Counted from the first letter of the stretch, positions 17,979 to 27,069 are shown. The stretch: DNA of 64,000 nucleotides from Achromobacter piechaudii NBRC 102461 (GCF_001571245.1 NZ_BCTK01000006.1:806001-870000); one strand, 5' to 3'. Numbers and translations are program-made. Notes: generated by a model not told the origin, from the sequence alone.

Positions 17979-19205
17979 ATGACTCGAACTCAATCTGCTT
18001 TCCAACGCGCCGGCAACCATCCGGCGTGGCTCCTGCTGGGAATTCTCTGCATTGCCATGGCGCTGCGCGCGCCGGTGACGGGCGTGGCCCCGCTGACCGG
18101 CATGATCCGCGAACAACTGGGCCTGTCGTCCACGGCGGCCGGCATGCTCATTACCTTGCCCTTGCTGGCCTTCGCGGTGGTCTCGCTGTTCGCGGCCGGG
18201 CTGGCGCGGCGCTTCGGCCTGGAGCGCACGCTGTTCGGCGCGCTGTTATTGATTGCCGCTGGCATCGTCGTGCGCACGCAGGGCGCGGCGGCGGGGCTGT
18301 ACGCAGGCACGGCAATCATCGGGGCGGGCATCGCCATCGGCAACGTGTTGCTGCCCAGCCTGGTCAAGCGCGACTTTCCGCAGCGCATTGCGGCGCTGAC
18401 CTCGGCCTACGTGTTGACGATGGGTATCGCGGCGGGCGCGGCGTCGGCCATTGCCATTCCGCTGGCGCATCTGTCGGACGATGGTTGGCGTTTTTCAACG
18501 CTGTGCCTGTTGGCCGTGCCGGCGCTGGGCCTGCTGTTGTGGTTGCCGCAGTTGGCCAGGCACACGGCGCCCGCATCCACGACCGCGCATGCGCCGCACG
18601 GCGCGCGCCTCTGGCGTTCGCCGCTGGCCTGGCAGGTCACCTTGTACCTGGGCATCAACTCTTTCGTGTTCTATGTGGCCGTCAGCTGGCTGCCCGCCAT
18701 CTTGCGCGACGCCGGCTACTCGGCCGAACGCGCGGGCACGCTGCATGGGCTGCTGCAATTGATGTCGGCAGGCCCGGCCTTGTTCATGGCGCCTGTCGTG
18801 CGCCGCCTCAAGGATCAGCGCGCCGCGGCCTTCTGCTCGGCTGTCTTGTCCCTGCTGGCATTCGTGGGTCTGATCGCCGCGCCCGGGTGGGCCAGCTTCT
18901 GGATCGCGCTGCTGGGCCTGGGCACGGGCGGCGGCATTATCCTGGGGCTGGCCTTTGTGGGGCTGCGCGCCAGCCATGCGCATCAGGCGGCGGCCTTGTC
19001 CGGCATGGCGCAATGCGTGGGTTACCTGTTCGCGGCCAGCGGCCCCGCGTTGGTCGGCGCCACGCATGACCGCCTGGGCGGCTGGGGCGTGATCTTGGCG
19101 ATGTGCGCCGGCTTGTGCGTGGCGATGGCGATCATCGGGCTGTACGCGGGGCGCGCGATTCAGATCGGCGGTTATCGCGCCGGCGCGCCGCGCGGCGTGC
19201 GATGA
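17979..19205 (+). CDS. nimT: CynX/NimT-family MFS exporter
   Basis: 408 residues with about 12 membrane segments. The N-terminal motif LCIAMALRAPVTGVAPL is typical of the CynX/NimT group, as is the loop AAGLARRFGLERTL between helices 2 and 3. In E. coli the homologue exports 2-nitroimidazole; other members carry cyanate. The gene is divergent from an NimR-like AraC regulator, which probably controls it. The exact substrate cannot be read from sequence. Confidence 0.83.
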   Translation: MTRTQSAFQRAGNHPAWLLLGILCIAMALRAPVTGVAPLTGMIREQLGLSSTAAGMLITLPLLAFAVVSLFAAGLARRFGLERTLFGALLLIAAGIVVRTQGAAAGLYAGTAIIGAGIAIGNVLLPSLVKRDFPQRIAALTSAYVLTMGIAAGAASAIAIPLAHLSDDGWRFSTLCLLAVPALGLLLWLPQLARHTAPASTTAHAPHGARLWRSPLAWQVTLYLGINSFVFYVAVSWLPAILRDAGYSAERAGTLHGLLQLMSAGPALFMAPVVRRLKDQRAAAFCSAVLSLLAFVGLIAAPGWASFWIALLGLGTGGGIILGLAFVGLRASHAHQAAALSGMAQCVGYLFAASGPALVGATHDRLGGWGVILAMCAGLCVAMAIIGLYAGRAIQIGGYRAGAPRGVR

Positions 19206-19217
19206 GGCCGGCACGCA

Positions 19218-19550
19218 TCAGCCAGCCGGATTCGCGTGCGCCTTCCATAACTGCACCAGCGTTTCGGGCGCCTGGGATTCGGGCACATCGAAGCTGATGG
19301 CGGTGTCTTCGTCGCGGTCCATCACGATCTCGATATGAAAGTAACGCTGGTCGCCGCCGGCTTGTCCGCATTCCGGTACGGCCAGTGGGGCCGAGCGTTG
19401 CAGCACCTCGCACACTTCCTGGCGCACGCCGGGCGCGCAGGTCGCCAGATTGATGCTGCGCGGCTGCGTCAGGCCCGGCAGGTAGGCCACGCCGCCTTCG
19501 CGAGTCAGCCGCACCAGCAGCGCGAGGTCCAGGGGAGGCAGTTCGATCAT
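19218..19550 (-). CDS. Emfourin-like inhibitor of the adjacent M4 protease
   Basis: 110-residue cytoplasmic-type protein. Sequence features fit emfourin, the proteinaceous inhibitor encoded next to protealysin: an N-terminal LTREGGVAYLPGL segment, a central Cys-containing part (EVCEVLQRSAPLAVPECG) and the beta segment DQRYFHIEIV. Its ATG overlaps the stop codon of the protease gene (ATGA), so the two are translationally coupled, protease first. Emfourin was described with Serratia protealysin; the inhibitor role is inferred from family and linkage. Confidence 0.82.
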   Translation of the reverse strand: MIELPPLDLALLVRLTREGGVAYLPGLTQPRSINLATCAPGVRQEVCEVLQRSAPLAVPECGQAGGDQRYFHIEIVMDRDEDTAISFDVPESQAPETLVQLWKAHANPAG

Positions 19551-20611
19551 GTCAGCACTCCTACAGTGGCCCACGCCTGCGCGACCGCGCGTTGCACGGC
19601 GGCCTCGTGGCGTTCGGCGGCCACGGTCACGGTCAGCGCGGCGAAGGTCTTGAAGTCGGCATCGTGGCGCAGGCGCTTGTCGCACAAGGTGTCGTACCAG
19701 AGCCGCCCCGCGCCTTTCCAGGCCGGGCCGTCCAGCGTGGTGGCGGTCAGGTGGAACGCGCGGTTGGGGATGCCGGAATTGATGTGGACGCCGCCGTTGT
19801 CGCGCGGCGTGTCCACATAATCGCGCATGTGGGCGGGCTGCGGGTCCTTGCCCAGCAGCGGGTCGTCGTAGGCGCTGCCGGGTTCGGCCATCGAGCGCAG
19901 CGCGCGGGCGCTGATCTTTTCGGTGAAGAGGCCCGCGCCGATCAGCCAGTCGGCCTCGCGGGCGGATTGCTTCAGCGCGTATTGCTTGACCAGCGTGCCG
20001 AAGACGTCGCATAGTGATTCGTTCAGCGCGCCCGACTGGCCTTGATAGAGCAGGGCGGCTTCCGAATCGATGACGCCATGCGTGAGCTCGTGCCCGATGA
20101 TGTCGGGCGCAACGGTGAAGCGGTTGAAGACTTCGCCGTCGCCATCGCCAAACACCATTTGCGCGCCGTTCCAGAAGGCGTTGTCGTAGTCCTCGCCATA
20201 GTGGACGGTGCCGACCAGCGGCAGGCCGTGGCCGTCGATGGAGTGGCGCTTGTAGACCTCCCAGAAAAGTTTGTAGGTGGCGCCCAGGTGCGCATAGGCT
20301 TCGTCCACCGCCACGTCGCCGCTGGCCCGGCGCCCCTCGGCGCGGATCAGCGTGCCGGGCAAGGTGGTGGTGTTGTGCGCATCGTGTATCGCGCGTTGCG
20401 GCGAGCCGCCTGACGACGGCTTCGCGCCGGGCGCCAGCGTGGCGCGCGGCGGCTGCGTGGCCATGTCGCGCAGGCCGCGCTGCTGCTGGTCGAGGATCAA
20501 GGTCTTGACGGCGGGCATGCTGACGCGGGCGTCGGTGTGCTGCGCCAGGCGGTCCAGCACATACGGGGGGATCACGCCGATCAAGGGGGTGGACTCGGAA
20601 GGACGAGGCAT
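19547..20611 (-). CDS. Protealysin-like neutral metalloprotease (peptidase M4)
   Basis: Zinc endopeptidase of 354 residues. HELTH at 174-178 gives two zinc ligands and the catalytic Glu; Glu198 in GALNESLCDVFG is the third ligand; a catalytic His is in GGVHINSGIPNRAFHL. The short propeptide (about 45 residues) carries the PPYVLDRLA motif of protealysin-type precursors. There is no signal peptide, as in protealysin, which leaves the cell by an unknown route or acts inside. It is coupled to the emfourin inhibitor gene. Protealysin has been linked to actin cleavage and bacterial invasion. Confidence 0.93.
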   Translation of the reverse strand: MPRPSESTPLIGVIPPYVLDRLAQHTDARVSMPAVKTLILDQQQRGLRDMATQPPRATLAPGAKPSSGGSPQRAIHDAHNTTTLPGTLIRAEGRRASGDVAVDEAYAHLGATYKLFWEVYKRHSIDGHGLPLVGTVHYGEDYDNAFWNGAQMVFGDGDGEVFNRFTVAPDIIGHELTHGVIDSEAALLYQGQSGALNESLCDVFGTLVKQYALKQSAREADWLIGAGLFTEKISARALRSMAEPGSAYDDPLLGKDPQPAHMRDYVDTPRDNGGVHINSGIPNRAFHLTATTLDGPAWKGAGRLWYDTLCDKRLRHDADFKTFAALTVTVAAERHEAAVQRAVAQAWATVGVLT

Positions 20612-20847
20612 TCGGGTCTCCGTCTTTGGCGCCGGCGCAATGCCGGCGGGGGCGAAAAACCACGGTAGCAGACGAGCGGCAAATGATGGCGTAACAGTCT
20701 GCGGCCTGTTGCGAGCAAAGCGTGCGACCCTTATTTAGGCGCCTCGAAATGTTCAGAAATGTCTAGCAACATTGGTCGCGTTTTGCAGGGCGATTCGCTT
20801 TCGATCACGGGATAGAATCCGGTGCTTCTTTCTCGGGGGGGCTCGCG

Positions 20848-20964
20848 ATGCGTTATTTCCTGATCTTGGTGGGGGCGGCCGTGGTCGCCTATTTGCTCGC
20901 ACGTGGCATCGCGGCCGTGCTCTCGGACCGTAAACGTACAAAATCAGAAAAGGACGCAAAGTGA
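20848..20964 (+). CDS. 38-residue membrane miniprotein coupled to SPFH gene
   Basis: A 38-codon frame reading MRYFLILVGAAVVAYLLARG, then a basic, Lys-rich tail ending DAK: one transmembrane helix followed by a charged cytoplasmic end. An ATG after a G-rich stretch (TCGGGGGGGCTCGCG) starts it. Its TGA overlaps the GTG start of the SPFH gene (GTGA at 20961-20964), so the two are probably translated in series. This arrangement makes it a likely real gene despite its size. No function is known. Confidence 0.6.
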   Translation: MRYFLILVGAAVVAYLLARGIAAVLSDRKRTKSEKDAK

Positions 20965-21863
20965 AGCCCACAGATATCCAGATGGTCAAGACGATCGGCG
21001 CGGTCAAGCCGCGCAACGTGAAGGTCGCCATTGGGGCTGTCGTCCTGTTTTTCCTGATCCTGTTCCTGGCGTTCGGGTCGTGGTTCCAGGTGGACCAGGG
21101 CGAGCGCGGCGTGGTGCTGCGCAACGGCAAGCTGGTGCGCGTGTCCGAACCGGGACTGGATTTCAAGACCCCCTTCATCGACAACGTGATGACGGTTTCG
21201 GTGCGCGACCACACGTTCGTGTTCGAAAAACTTGAAGCCTATAGCTATGACCAGCAGCCGGCGCACCTGCGCGTGTCGGTCACCTACCGCGTGCCGCCCG
21301 AGCACGTGGCCGAGCTGTACTCGGAATACGGCACCATCAACAACTTGCAGATGCGCGTGCTGGAACGCAAGACGCCCGACGCCGTGAAGAACGTGTTCGG
21401 CCAGTACACCGCCGTGCGCGCCATCCAGGAACGCCAGAAGCTGGGCCTGGACGTGAACAACGCCGTCCTCAAGACGATGGAGGGCGCGCCGGTGCAGGTC
21501 GTGGGCGTGCAGATCGAGGAAGTGGGCTTCTCGCAGGCCTATGAACATTCCATCGAACAGCGCATGCTGGCCCAGGTGCAGATCGAAACGACGCGCCAGC
21601 AAAAAGAAACGGCGATGATCAACGCCGAGATCCAGGTGGTGAAGGCCAAGGCCGAAGCCGATGCGCGTCGCCAGCAATTCACGGCCGAAGCCGATGGCAT
21701 CCGCATGCGCGGCGACGCCGAGGCGGCATCCATCCGCGCCAAGGCCGAGGCGCTGGCCGCCAACACCAATCTGGTCAGCCTGAATGCCGTTGAAAAGTGG
21801 GATGGCGTGCTGCCGTCCACGCAGGTGCCCGGCGCCGCCTTGCCCTTCATCGGCATCAAGTAG
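20961..21863 (+). CDS. SPFH/Band 7 (prohibitin-like) membrane protein
   Basis: 300 residues: a single N-terminal transmembrane helix (about 22-42, VAIGAVVLFFLILFLAFG), then an SPFH domain (QVDQGERGVVLRNGKL) and a long helical, Ala/Glu/Lys-rich stalk (VVKAKAEADARRQQ region) that probably forms a coiled coil. Such proteins assemble into ring scaffolds in membrane microdomains and often regulate proteases. The GTG start overlaps the stop of the upstream miniprotein gene. No nfeD-like gene follows, so this is a stand-alone prohibitin-type member rather than an SPFH-NfeD pair. Confidence 0.9.
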   Translation: MKPTDIQMVKTIGAVKPRNVKVAIGAVVLFFLILFLAFGSWFQVDQGERGVVLRNGKLVRVSEPGLDFKTPFIDNVMTVSVRDHTFVFEKLEAYSYDQQPAHLRVSVTYRVPPEHVAELYSEYGTINNLQMRVLERKTPDAVKNVFGQYTAVRAIQERQKLGLDVNNAVLKTMEGAPVQVVGVQIEEVGFSQAYEHSIEQRMLAQVQIETTRQQKETAMINAEIQVVKAKAEADARRQQFTAEADGIRMRGDAEAASIRAKAEALAANTNLVSLNAVEKWDGVLPSTQVPGAALPFIGIK

Positions 21864-22023
21864 TCGCCCTGCCGTCGCAAATCTAGGGATTTCCCTCTGT
21901 CAAGAATTGCAAAGCGGGCGCAAGGTGAACGCATAGGCGCATACCGCCCGCTTTACGATCAGGCAAGCGACGTCCCCGCGGGGCGGGCGCGCTTGCCCAG
22001 GACGCTTGCACAAGGAGACATGG

Positions 22024-22266
22024 ATGTCGCAGTTGGATTGGATGTCCGGCGACACCGCGCCGGACAGGCAGGGCTATTACGAAACACGCCTGGACACGGG
22101 CGACACCGCTATTTCGCTCTATAGCGTGCTGGGTTGGATGCCCGTCAAGACGCCGGGCAACATGGTGGGCTGGCGGCCATTGCCGCCGGCGGCGGAAAGG
22201 CAGGAAGCCGAACGCCACATCCAGGAATTGCGCGCGGCGCAGGCGCATATTCCGATGGATTACTGA
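22024..22266 (+). CDS. Small hypothetical protein
   Basis: 80 residues from ATG 22024, with AAGGAG centred 6-11 bases upstream. It is soluble and rich in Trp/Tyr (QLDWMSGDTAPDRQGYYETR; YSVLGWMPV; GWRPLPP) and ends in an acidic/amphipathic helix. The repeated Trp-Pro turns suggest a small beta fold. It sits between the SPFH gene and the first iron-signalling cassette and is independent of both by spacing (160 and 107 bp). Function unknown. Confidence 0.7.
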   Translation: MSQLDWMSGDTAPDRQGYYETRLDTGDTAISLYSVLGWMPVKTPGNMVGWRPLPPAAERQEAERHIQELRAAQAHIPMDY

Positions 22267-22309
22267 ACGCGCCTGATCGACGTCTGGGCCGGTCTCGGAA
22301 AAACAGCAG

Positions 22310-22337
22310 TTGCGATAATGAGAATTATTTGTAAAAT
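22310..22337 (+). promoter_or_regulatory. Promoter with Fur-box-like sequence, cassette 1
   Basis: GATAATGAGAATTATTTGT (22314-22332) matches the Fur consensus GATAATGATAATCATTATC at most positions. It lies inside a plausible sigma-70 promoter: TTGCGA at 22310-22315, 16-base spacer, TAAAAT at 22332-22337. Fur binding there would block transcription of the sigma/anti-sigma genes when iron is plentiful. Confidence 0.75.
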
Positions 22338-22373
22338 TCGCCACCCTGTTTCTTCCCGTGTTCCGTCCGGCCC

Positions 22374-22877
22374 ATGTCCCGCTCCACCCCGACCCGCACC
22401 GGCTGGCTCGCCTATTACGACGAGCTGGTGGGCGTATGGAGCCGCCGCACGGGCAATCGGCACGACGCGGAAGATGCGGCGCATGACGCCGTCGAGCGTT
22501 TGCTCAAGGCGGATGCCGGCGTAGCGCTCAAGGCGCGCGGCTATCTGTTCCAGGTGGCCGGGCATCGCCTGATCGACCGATGGCGGCGGCAGGACCGCGC
22601 TGAACATGTGCCGCTGGATGCACTGAACGAGGCCGACCAACTGATTGTTGATGACCCCGATGCGCCGGTCCGCGCCGCGCGGCTGGCCGACGATCTGGCC
22701 AGGGTGCTGGCGGAACTGCCGCCGAAATGCCGCCAGGCCTTCGTGCTGAACCGCATCGAAGGCTGGACCCAGGCGGAAGTCGCGCAGCATATGGGGCTGT
22801 CCAAGAATATGATCGAGCGCTATGTCATGCGCGCCATCGAACATGTGCGCGACCGTTTGCGTGAATACACTCCATGA
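22374..22877 (+). CDS. ECF sigma factor, FecI-like (cassette 1)
   Basis: 167-residue RNA polymerase sigma factor of the iron-starvation ECF group. Region 2 includes NRHDAEDAAHDAVERLLKAD and FQVAGHRLIDRWRRQD; region 4 includes LPPKCRQAFVLNRIEGWTQA and MGLSKNMIERYVMRA. It ends in an ATGA overlap with the fecR-like gene, its likely partner. Transcription is probably Fur-controlled. By the FecIRA model it directs transcription of the receptor gene downstream when the cognate ferric siderophore is bound. Confidence 0.93.
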   Translation: MSRSTPTRTGWLAYYDELVGVWSRRTGNRHDAEDAAHDAVERLLKADAGVALKARGYLFQVAGHRLIDRWRRQDRAEHVPLDALNEADQLIVDDPDAPVRAARLADDLARVLAELPPKCRQAFVLNRIEGWTQAEVAQHMGLSKNMIERYVMRAIEHVRDRLREYTP

Positions 22878-23902
22878 CGATGCCTTCCCCTGACGACCTC
22901 GACCCTGGCCCGGATGACTCGCGCGACGCCGCCTGGTGGTTCGCGCGCTGGCATTCGGGCGACCTGACGCGACGCGACCGCCGCGCTTTCGCCCGGTGGC
23001 GGCGCGAGCACCCCGAGCGCGCGCGCGAATTCGACCGCATGCAGCAGCTGGGCGCGGCGGCAGCAGGCCTGTCGCGCGAGCAGGTGCAATCCTTGCTGGG
23101 CGGCCCGGTGCCGACGCGGCCGCGCGCCGCAAGGCACATGCGAGCGCCACTGCGCATCGCGCTGGCCTGTGCGGCGGTGGCCGCCATGGCGCTGGGCGTG
23201 TGGTGGAGCTTGCCCGCGCCGACGCCATCGTTCACCACCACAGTCAGCACGGAACGCGGCGAACGCCGCCAACTGAGCTTGCCCGACGGGTCGGTACTGG
23301 AGATCAACGGCGGCACGCGCGCCACCGTCAACCTGTACGCCGAACGGCGCGACGTGGCGCTGGCCAGCGGCGAAATCACCTTTACCGTCGCGCCCGACGC
23401 GCAGCGTCCTTTCATCGTCGATGCCGGCAGCGGGGTCGTGCGCGTGACCGGCACGGTGTTCGACGTGCGCCGCGATCCGGACCGCGTGACGGTGCTGGTC
23501 GAGTCGGGCACGGTGCAGGTATCGGGCGGCCATTGGTGGAACCTGGGCCGGGCCGTGCTGCGCGCGGGTCACGGAATCCGCGTGCCCGGCAGCGGCGCCA
23601 TCGGCGTGCCCGCGCCGGCCGATGTGTCGTCGGCTACGGCGTGGCGTGAAGGCCGCGTGGAGTTCAAGAACGCGCCGCTGACCGAGGTGGTGCGCGAAAT
23701 GAACCGCTATCTGCCTGTGCCACTGCGCCTGGCGGACGACAGGGCGGGGCGCTTGCGCGTGTCGGCCTCGTTTCCGCTGGACCGCCCGCAAGCGCTGATC
23801 GACGCCTTGCCCGCCATCGCGCCGGTGCGCCTGGCGACGCAGTCCGGCGGGACCATCGACATACACGCCATCACGGGCGATGCCGCCGCCGTTACAAAAT
23901 AA
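22874..23902 (+). CDS. FecR-type anti-sigma/transducer (cassette 1)
   Basis: 342 residues in the classic order: a cytoplasmic DUF4880-type domain that binds sigma (WWFARWHSGDLTRRDRRAFA), one transmembrane helix near residues 94-112 (RIALACAAVAAMALGVWW), and a periplasmic FecR domain (GERRQLSLPDGSVLEINGG; VRVTGTVFDVRRDPDRV). The C-terminal part (FKNAPLTEVVREMNRYLP) contacts the receptor signalling domain in known systems. The start is the ATGA overlap with the sigma gene. Confidence 0.92.
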   Translation: MTMPSPDDLDPGPDDSRDAAWWFARWHSGDLTRRDRRAFARWRREHPERAREFDRMQQLGAAAAGLSREQVQSLLGGPVPTRPRAARHMRAPLRIALACAAVAAMALGVWWSLPAPTPSFTTTVSTERGERRQLSLPDGSVLEINGGTRATVNLYAERRDVALASGEITFTVAPDAQRPFIVDAGSGVVRVTGTVFDVRRDPDRVTVLVESGTVQVSGGHWWNLGRAVLRAGHGIRVPGSGAIGVPAPADVSSATAWREGRVEFKNAPLTEVVREMNRYLPVPLRLADDRAGRLRVSASFPLDRPQALIDALPAIAPVRLATQSGGTIDIHAITGDAAAVTK

Positions 23903-24019
23903 ATGGGAATGAGATTCAGGTTTATCTGCGATTGATTCGTTCTACGAAGGAAGGCATCGGGCCGAGCTTCATTGACCGTCCCTTGCCACCCCCTCGTCGA
24001 ACCGAAACAGCAGGTAGTC

Positions 24020-26437
24020 GTGACTTACTCAGCAGACAGGTATTCCCAGGCGGCCTCGCGCCGCGCCGGCGCGGTCCCGCGCTTCATGCTTACTTCCCTG
24101 GTGCTGGCCCTGGGCCTGGCGCTGGGCGCCGCGCCCCAGCCGGCGCGCGCGCAGACCGCCAACGTGTCGGTCAACATCGGCGCGCAGCCGCTGGGCGATG
24201 CGCTGCTGCAATGGGCCGCGCAGACCAAGGTGCGCGTCTTTTACGCGCCGGACGTGGTGGCCGGCCTGTCCACGCGCGGCCTGCGCGGCAGCATGGCGCC
24301 CGAAGCAGCGCTGCGCGGCCTGCTGCAAGGCACGGGCGTCGCGTACCGCTGGCAGGGCGACAGCATCATCCTGACGCGCGAGGGCGGCGTGACCAGCCTG
24401 GCGCCCGTGACCGTGCTGGGTAGTTCCGATCCCACGGTGACCGAGGGCACCGGTTCCTACACCACGCCGGCGTCGGCGGCGGCCACCGGGCTGACGCTGT
24501 CGCTGCGCGAAACGCCGCAGTCGGTCAGCGTGGTGACGCGCCAGCGCATCGATGACCAGAACCTGCGCTCGCTGGACGAAGTGATGGGCAACGTGGTGGG
24601 CGTGCAGGTCGTCAGCGAAGACTCCGACCGCACCGACTTCTGGTCGCGCGGCTTCTACATCGACAGCCTGCAATACGACGGCGTGCCCACCACCATCGGC
24701 CTGTCCATGTACGGCGAATCCGACAACGATTCGTTCGTCTATGACCGCATCGAAGTGGTGCGCGGCGCGACCGGCCTGATGACGGGCGCGGGCAACCCCG
24801 GCGCGTCGATCAACCTGGTGCGCAAGCACGCCAACAGCAAGACCTTCACGGGCGCGGTCAGCGCCGGCTTCGGGTCGTGGAATCAATATCGCGGCACGCT
24901 GGACATGTCCACGCCCTTGAATGAATCAGGCAGCGTGCGCGCCCGCATGGTCGCCGTGTACCAGGGGCGCGATTCCTACATCGACCTGTACCACGCCAAT
25001 AAAAAAGTGTTCTATGGCGTGATCGACGCCGACCTCACGCCCAACACCACCCTGAGCATCGGCGCCGACTACCAGGACAAGCGCCCGCGCGGTTCGACCT
25101 GGGGCAGCCTGCCCGTGGTGTTCAGCGACGGCACGCCGACGGACTGGCGGCGTTCCAAGACCACGGCGGCCGACTGGACGTATTGGCACACCACCAACGA
25201 GACGATGTTCGCCACGCTGTCGCATCGCTTCGACAGCGATTGGGAAGTGCGCGCCGACTGGTCGCATCGCAAGAGCAAGTACGACGCCAAGCTGCTGTAT
25301 TTGTATGGCGCCCTGGACCGCGAAACGGGCACCGGCTTGCGCGCCTTGCCCGGCTATTGGAATTCCTACGCAGATCAGACCTCGCTGGATGTGCAGGCCA
25401 AGGGGCCGTTCAGCCTGTTGGGCCGCAAGCACGAAGTGGTGGTGGGCGCCATGCGCAGCCGCTATGGCGAAGACTTCTACCGCTATGGCTTCGAAAGCGC
25501 ATCGCTGGCCAGCACCGGCAACTTCTATCAATGGGATGGCTCGTTCGCGCAACCCAACTGGACCGATGCGACGCTGCGCGACACGGTCACGCACCAGCAA
25601 GGCGCGTATGGCGCGGTGCGTTGGTCGCTGACCGACAACCTGACCGCCATCACGGGCGGCCGCTACGCCACCTGGGAATCCAAGTCCGACACGCGCGACC
25701 AGAAGGACTCGAAGTTCATCCCCTACGCGGGCGTCGTCTACGACATCAACGACACGTACTCCACCTACGTCAGCTATACCGACATCTTCCTGCCGCAAGA
25801 CAACCGCGACCGCAACGGCAACTACCTGGATCCGGTGCAGGGCAAGAACTACGAAGTGGGCATCAAGGGGGAATACCTGGATGGCCGCCTGAACACGTCC
25901 ATCGCCTTGTTCAAGGTCAAGCAGAGCAAGGTGGCGGTGCTCGATGGCGATGCGCTGGTGCCCGGCTCGATGGACCAGGCCTACACGACCGCCGACGGCG
26001 TGACGACCAAGGGCGTCGAACTGGAAGTGAGCGGCCTGCTGGCGCCCGGCTGGAACGCCTATGCGGGTGGCACGTACTACACCAGCCGCGATTCGCAGGG
26101 CGTGTCGGTCAACACGGAACGGCCGCGCGCGATGGCCAAGCTGTTCACCACCTATCGCCTGCCGGGCGACTGGAGCCGGCTGACCGTGGGCGGCGGCGTC
26201 AACTGGCAGATCTCCACCTACAGCCAGGTCAGCGCGGGCGAGGGCACCGTCACCGCCAAGCAGAAGGCCTACGCAATCTACAACCTGATGGCGCGCTATG
26301 ACTTCAGCTCGACCTTGTCGGCGCAGCTCAATGTGAACAACCTGTTCGACAAGAAGTACTACCTGGGCGGCGTCGCGAGCCAGGTGTACTACGGCGAACC
26401 CCGCAGCGTTTTCGTCAATCTGACCGCGAAGTTCTGA
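24020..26437 (+). CDS. TonB-dependent siderophore receptor with signalling domain (cassette 1)
   Basis: Outer-membrane transducer of about 805 residues. After a signal peptide (LTSLVLALGLALGAAP...ARAQ) comes a secretin/TonB N-terminal (STN) signalling domain (NIGAQPLGDALLQWAAQTKV), a plug (RETPQSVSVVTRQRIDDQNL) and a 22-strand barrel ending in Phe (FVNLTAKF). The start is uncertain: GTG 24020 is used; TTG 23972 would add 16 residues. A small dyad GAAT-GAG-ATTC (23907-23917) lies upstream. It probably takes up a ferric hydroxamate- or pyoverdine-like siderophore; the ligand is not readable. Confidence 0.92.
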   Translation: MTYSADRYSQAASRRAGAVPRFMLTSLVLALGLALGAAPQPARAQTANVSVNIGAQPLGDALLQWAAQTKVRVFYAPDVVAGLSTRGLRGSMAPEAALRGLLQGTGVAYRWQGDSIILTREGGVTSLAPVTVLGSSDPTVTEGTGSYTTPASAAATGLTLSLRETPQSVSVVTRQRIDDQNLRSLDEVMGNVVGVQVVSEDSDRTDFWSRGFYIDSLQYDGVPTTIGLSMYGESDNDSFVYDRIEVVRGATGLMTGAGNPGASINLVRKHANSKTFTGAVSAGFGSWNQYRGTLDMSTPLNESGSVRARMVAVYQGRDSYIDLYHANKKVFYGVIDADLTPNTTLSIGADYQDKRPRGSTWGSLPVVFSDGTPTDWRRSKTTAADWTYWHTTNETMFATLSHRFDSDWEVRADWSHRKSKYDAKLLYLYGALDRETGTGLRALPGYWNSYADQTSLDVQAKGPFSLLGRKHEVVVGAMRSRYGEDFYRYGFESASLASTGNFYQWDGSFAQPNWTDATLRDTVTHQQGAYGAVRWSLTDNLTAITGGRYATWESKSDTRDQKDSKFIPYAGVVYDINDTYSTYVSYTDIFLPQDNRDRNGNYLDPVQGKNYEVGIKGEYLDGRLNTSIALFKVKQSKVAVLDGDALVPGSMDQAYTTADGVTTKGVELEVSGLLAPGWNAYAGGTYYTSRDSQGVSVNTERPRAMAKLFTTYRLPGDWSRLTVGGGVNWQISTYSQVSAGEGTVTAKQKAYAIYNLMARYDFSSTLSAQLNVNNLFDKKYYLGGVASQVYYGEPRSVFVNLTAKF

Positions 26438-26475
26438 CGCGCGGGCGCGTACCCGGCGTCGTCGCCATGCCCATC

Positions 26476-26523
26476 TTGAAAACGATTCAAAGATAACTAT
26501 AATTGCGAATCATTTTCATTTTG
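26476..26523 (+). promoter_or_regulatory. Promoter and Fur-box-like sequence, cassette 2
   Basis: A strong sigma-70 promoter: TTGAAA at 26476-26481, 16-base spacer, consensus TATAAT at 26498-26503. Immediately downstream, TTGCGAATCATTTTCATTT (26503-26521) resembles a Fur box read on the opposite strand (AATGAAAATGATTCGC). Overlap of the box with the -10 and start site predicts iron repression of the second sigma gene. Confidence 0.75.
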
Positions 26524-26559
26524 TTTGGATATCTGGCGGCGACGCCGGGGCGCTCCGCC

Positions 26560-27069
26560 ATGCCATCCTCTTCCTACGCGCCGCACGCCGAGGTGCAATC
26601 GGTCTATCAGGCGCACCACCAATGGTTGCGCAATGTGCTGCATCGCAAGCTGGGCAACGCCTGCGATGCCGCCGATGTGGCGCATGACACGTTCGAGCGC
26701 CTGATCCGCGCCAATGTGCGCGAACCCTTGAACGAGCCGCGCGCTTATCTGCGCACCATCGCCACGCGGCTGGTCATCGGCCGTGCGCGGCGCGCGGCGC
26801 TTGAAGCAGCCTATGCCGAATCGCTGGCCCTGCAACCCGTGGCGATGGAACCCTCGGTCGAGCACCGCGCCTTGATTCTGGAAGCGCTGGAACAGATCTG
26901 CCAATTGCTGGACACGCTGCCCATGAACAGCCGCCGCATTTTCCTGATGGCGCAGGTGGACGGCCTGTCGTATGCCGACATCGCCCAGCAATTGGGTCTG
27001 ACGCCCAACGCCGTGCAGAAATCGCTGGCGCGTGCGCTGGTGCATTGCTACACCGCCGTCTACGGATGA
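26560..27069 (+). CDS. ECF sigma factor, FecI-like (cassette 2)
   Basis: 169 residues from ATG 26560; an earlier in-frame TTG lies within the promoter and is rejected. Region 2: NVLHRKLGNACDAADVAHDTFERLI; region 4: LPMNSRRIFLMAQVDGLSYA and LGLTPNAVQKSLARALV. It belongs to the same FecI-like group as the cassette 1 and 3 factors but differs in the region 4 recognition helix, so it probably reads a different promoter. ATGA overlap with the following fecR-like gene. Confidence 0.92.
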   Translation: MPSSSYAPHAEVQSVYQAHHQWLRNVLHRKLGNACDAADVAHDTFERLIRANVREPLNEPRAYLRTIATRLVIGRARRAALEAAYAESLALQPVAMEPSVEHRALILEALEQICQLLDTLPMNSRRIFLMAQVDGLSYADIAQQLGLTPNAVQKSLARALVHCYTAVYG

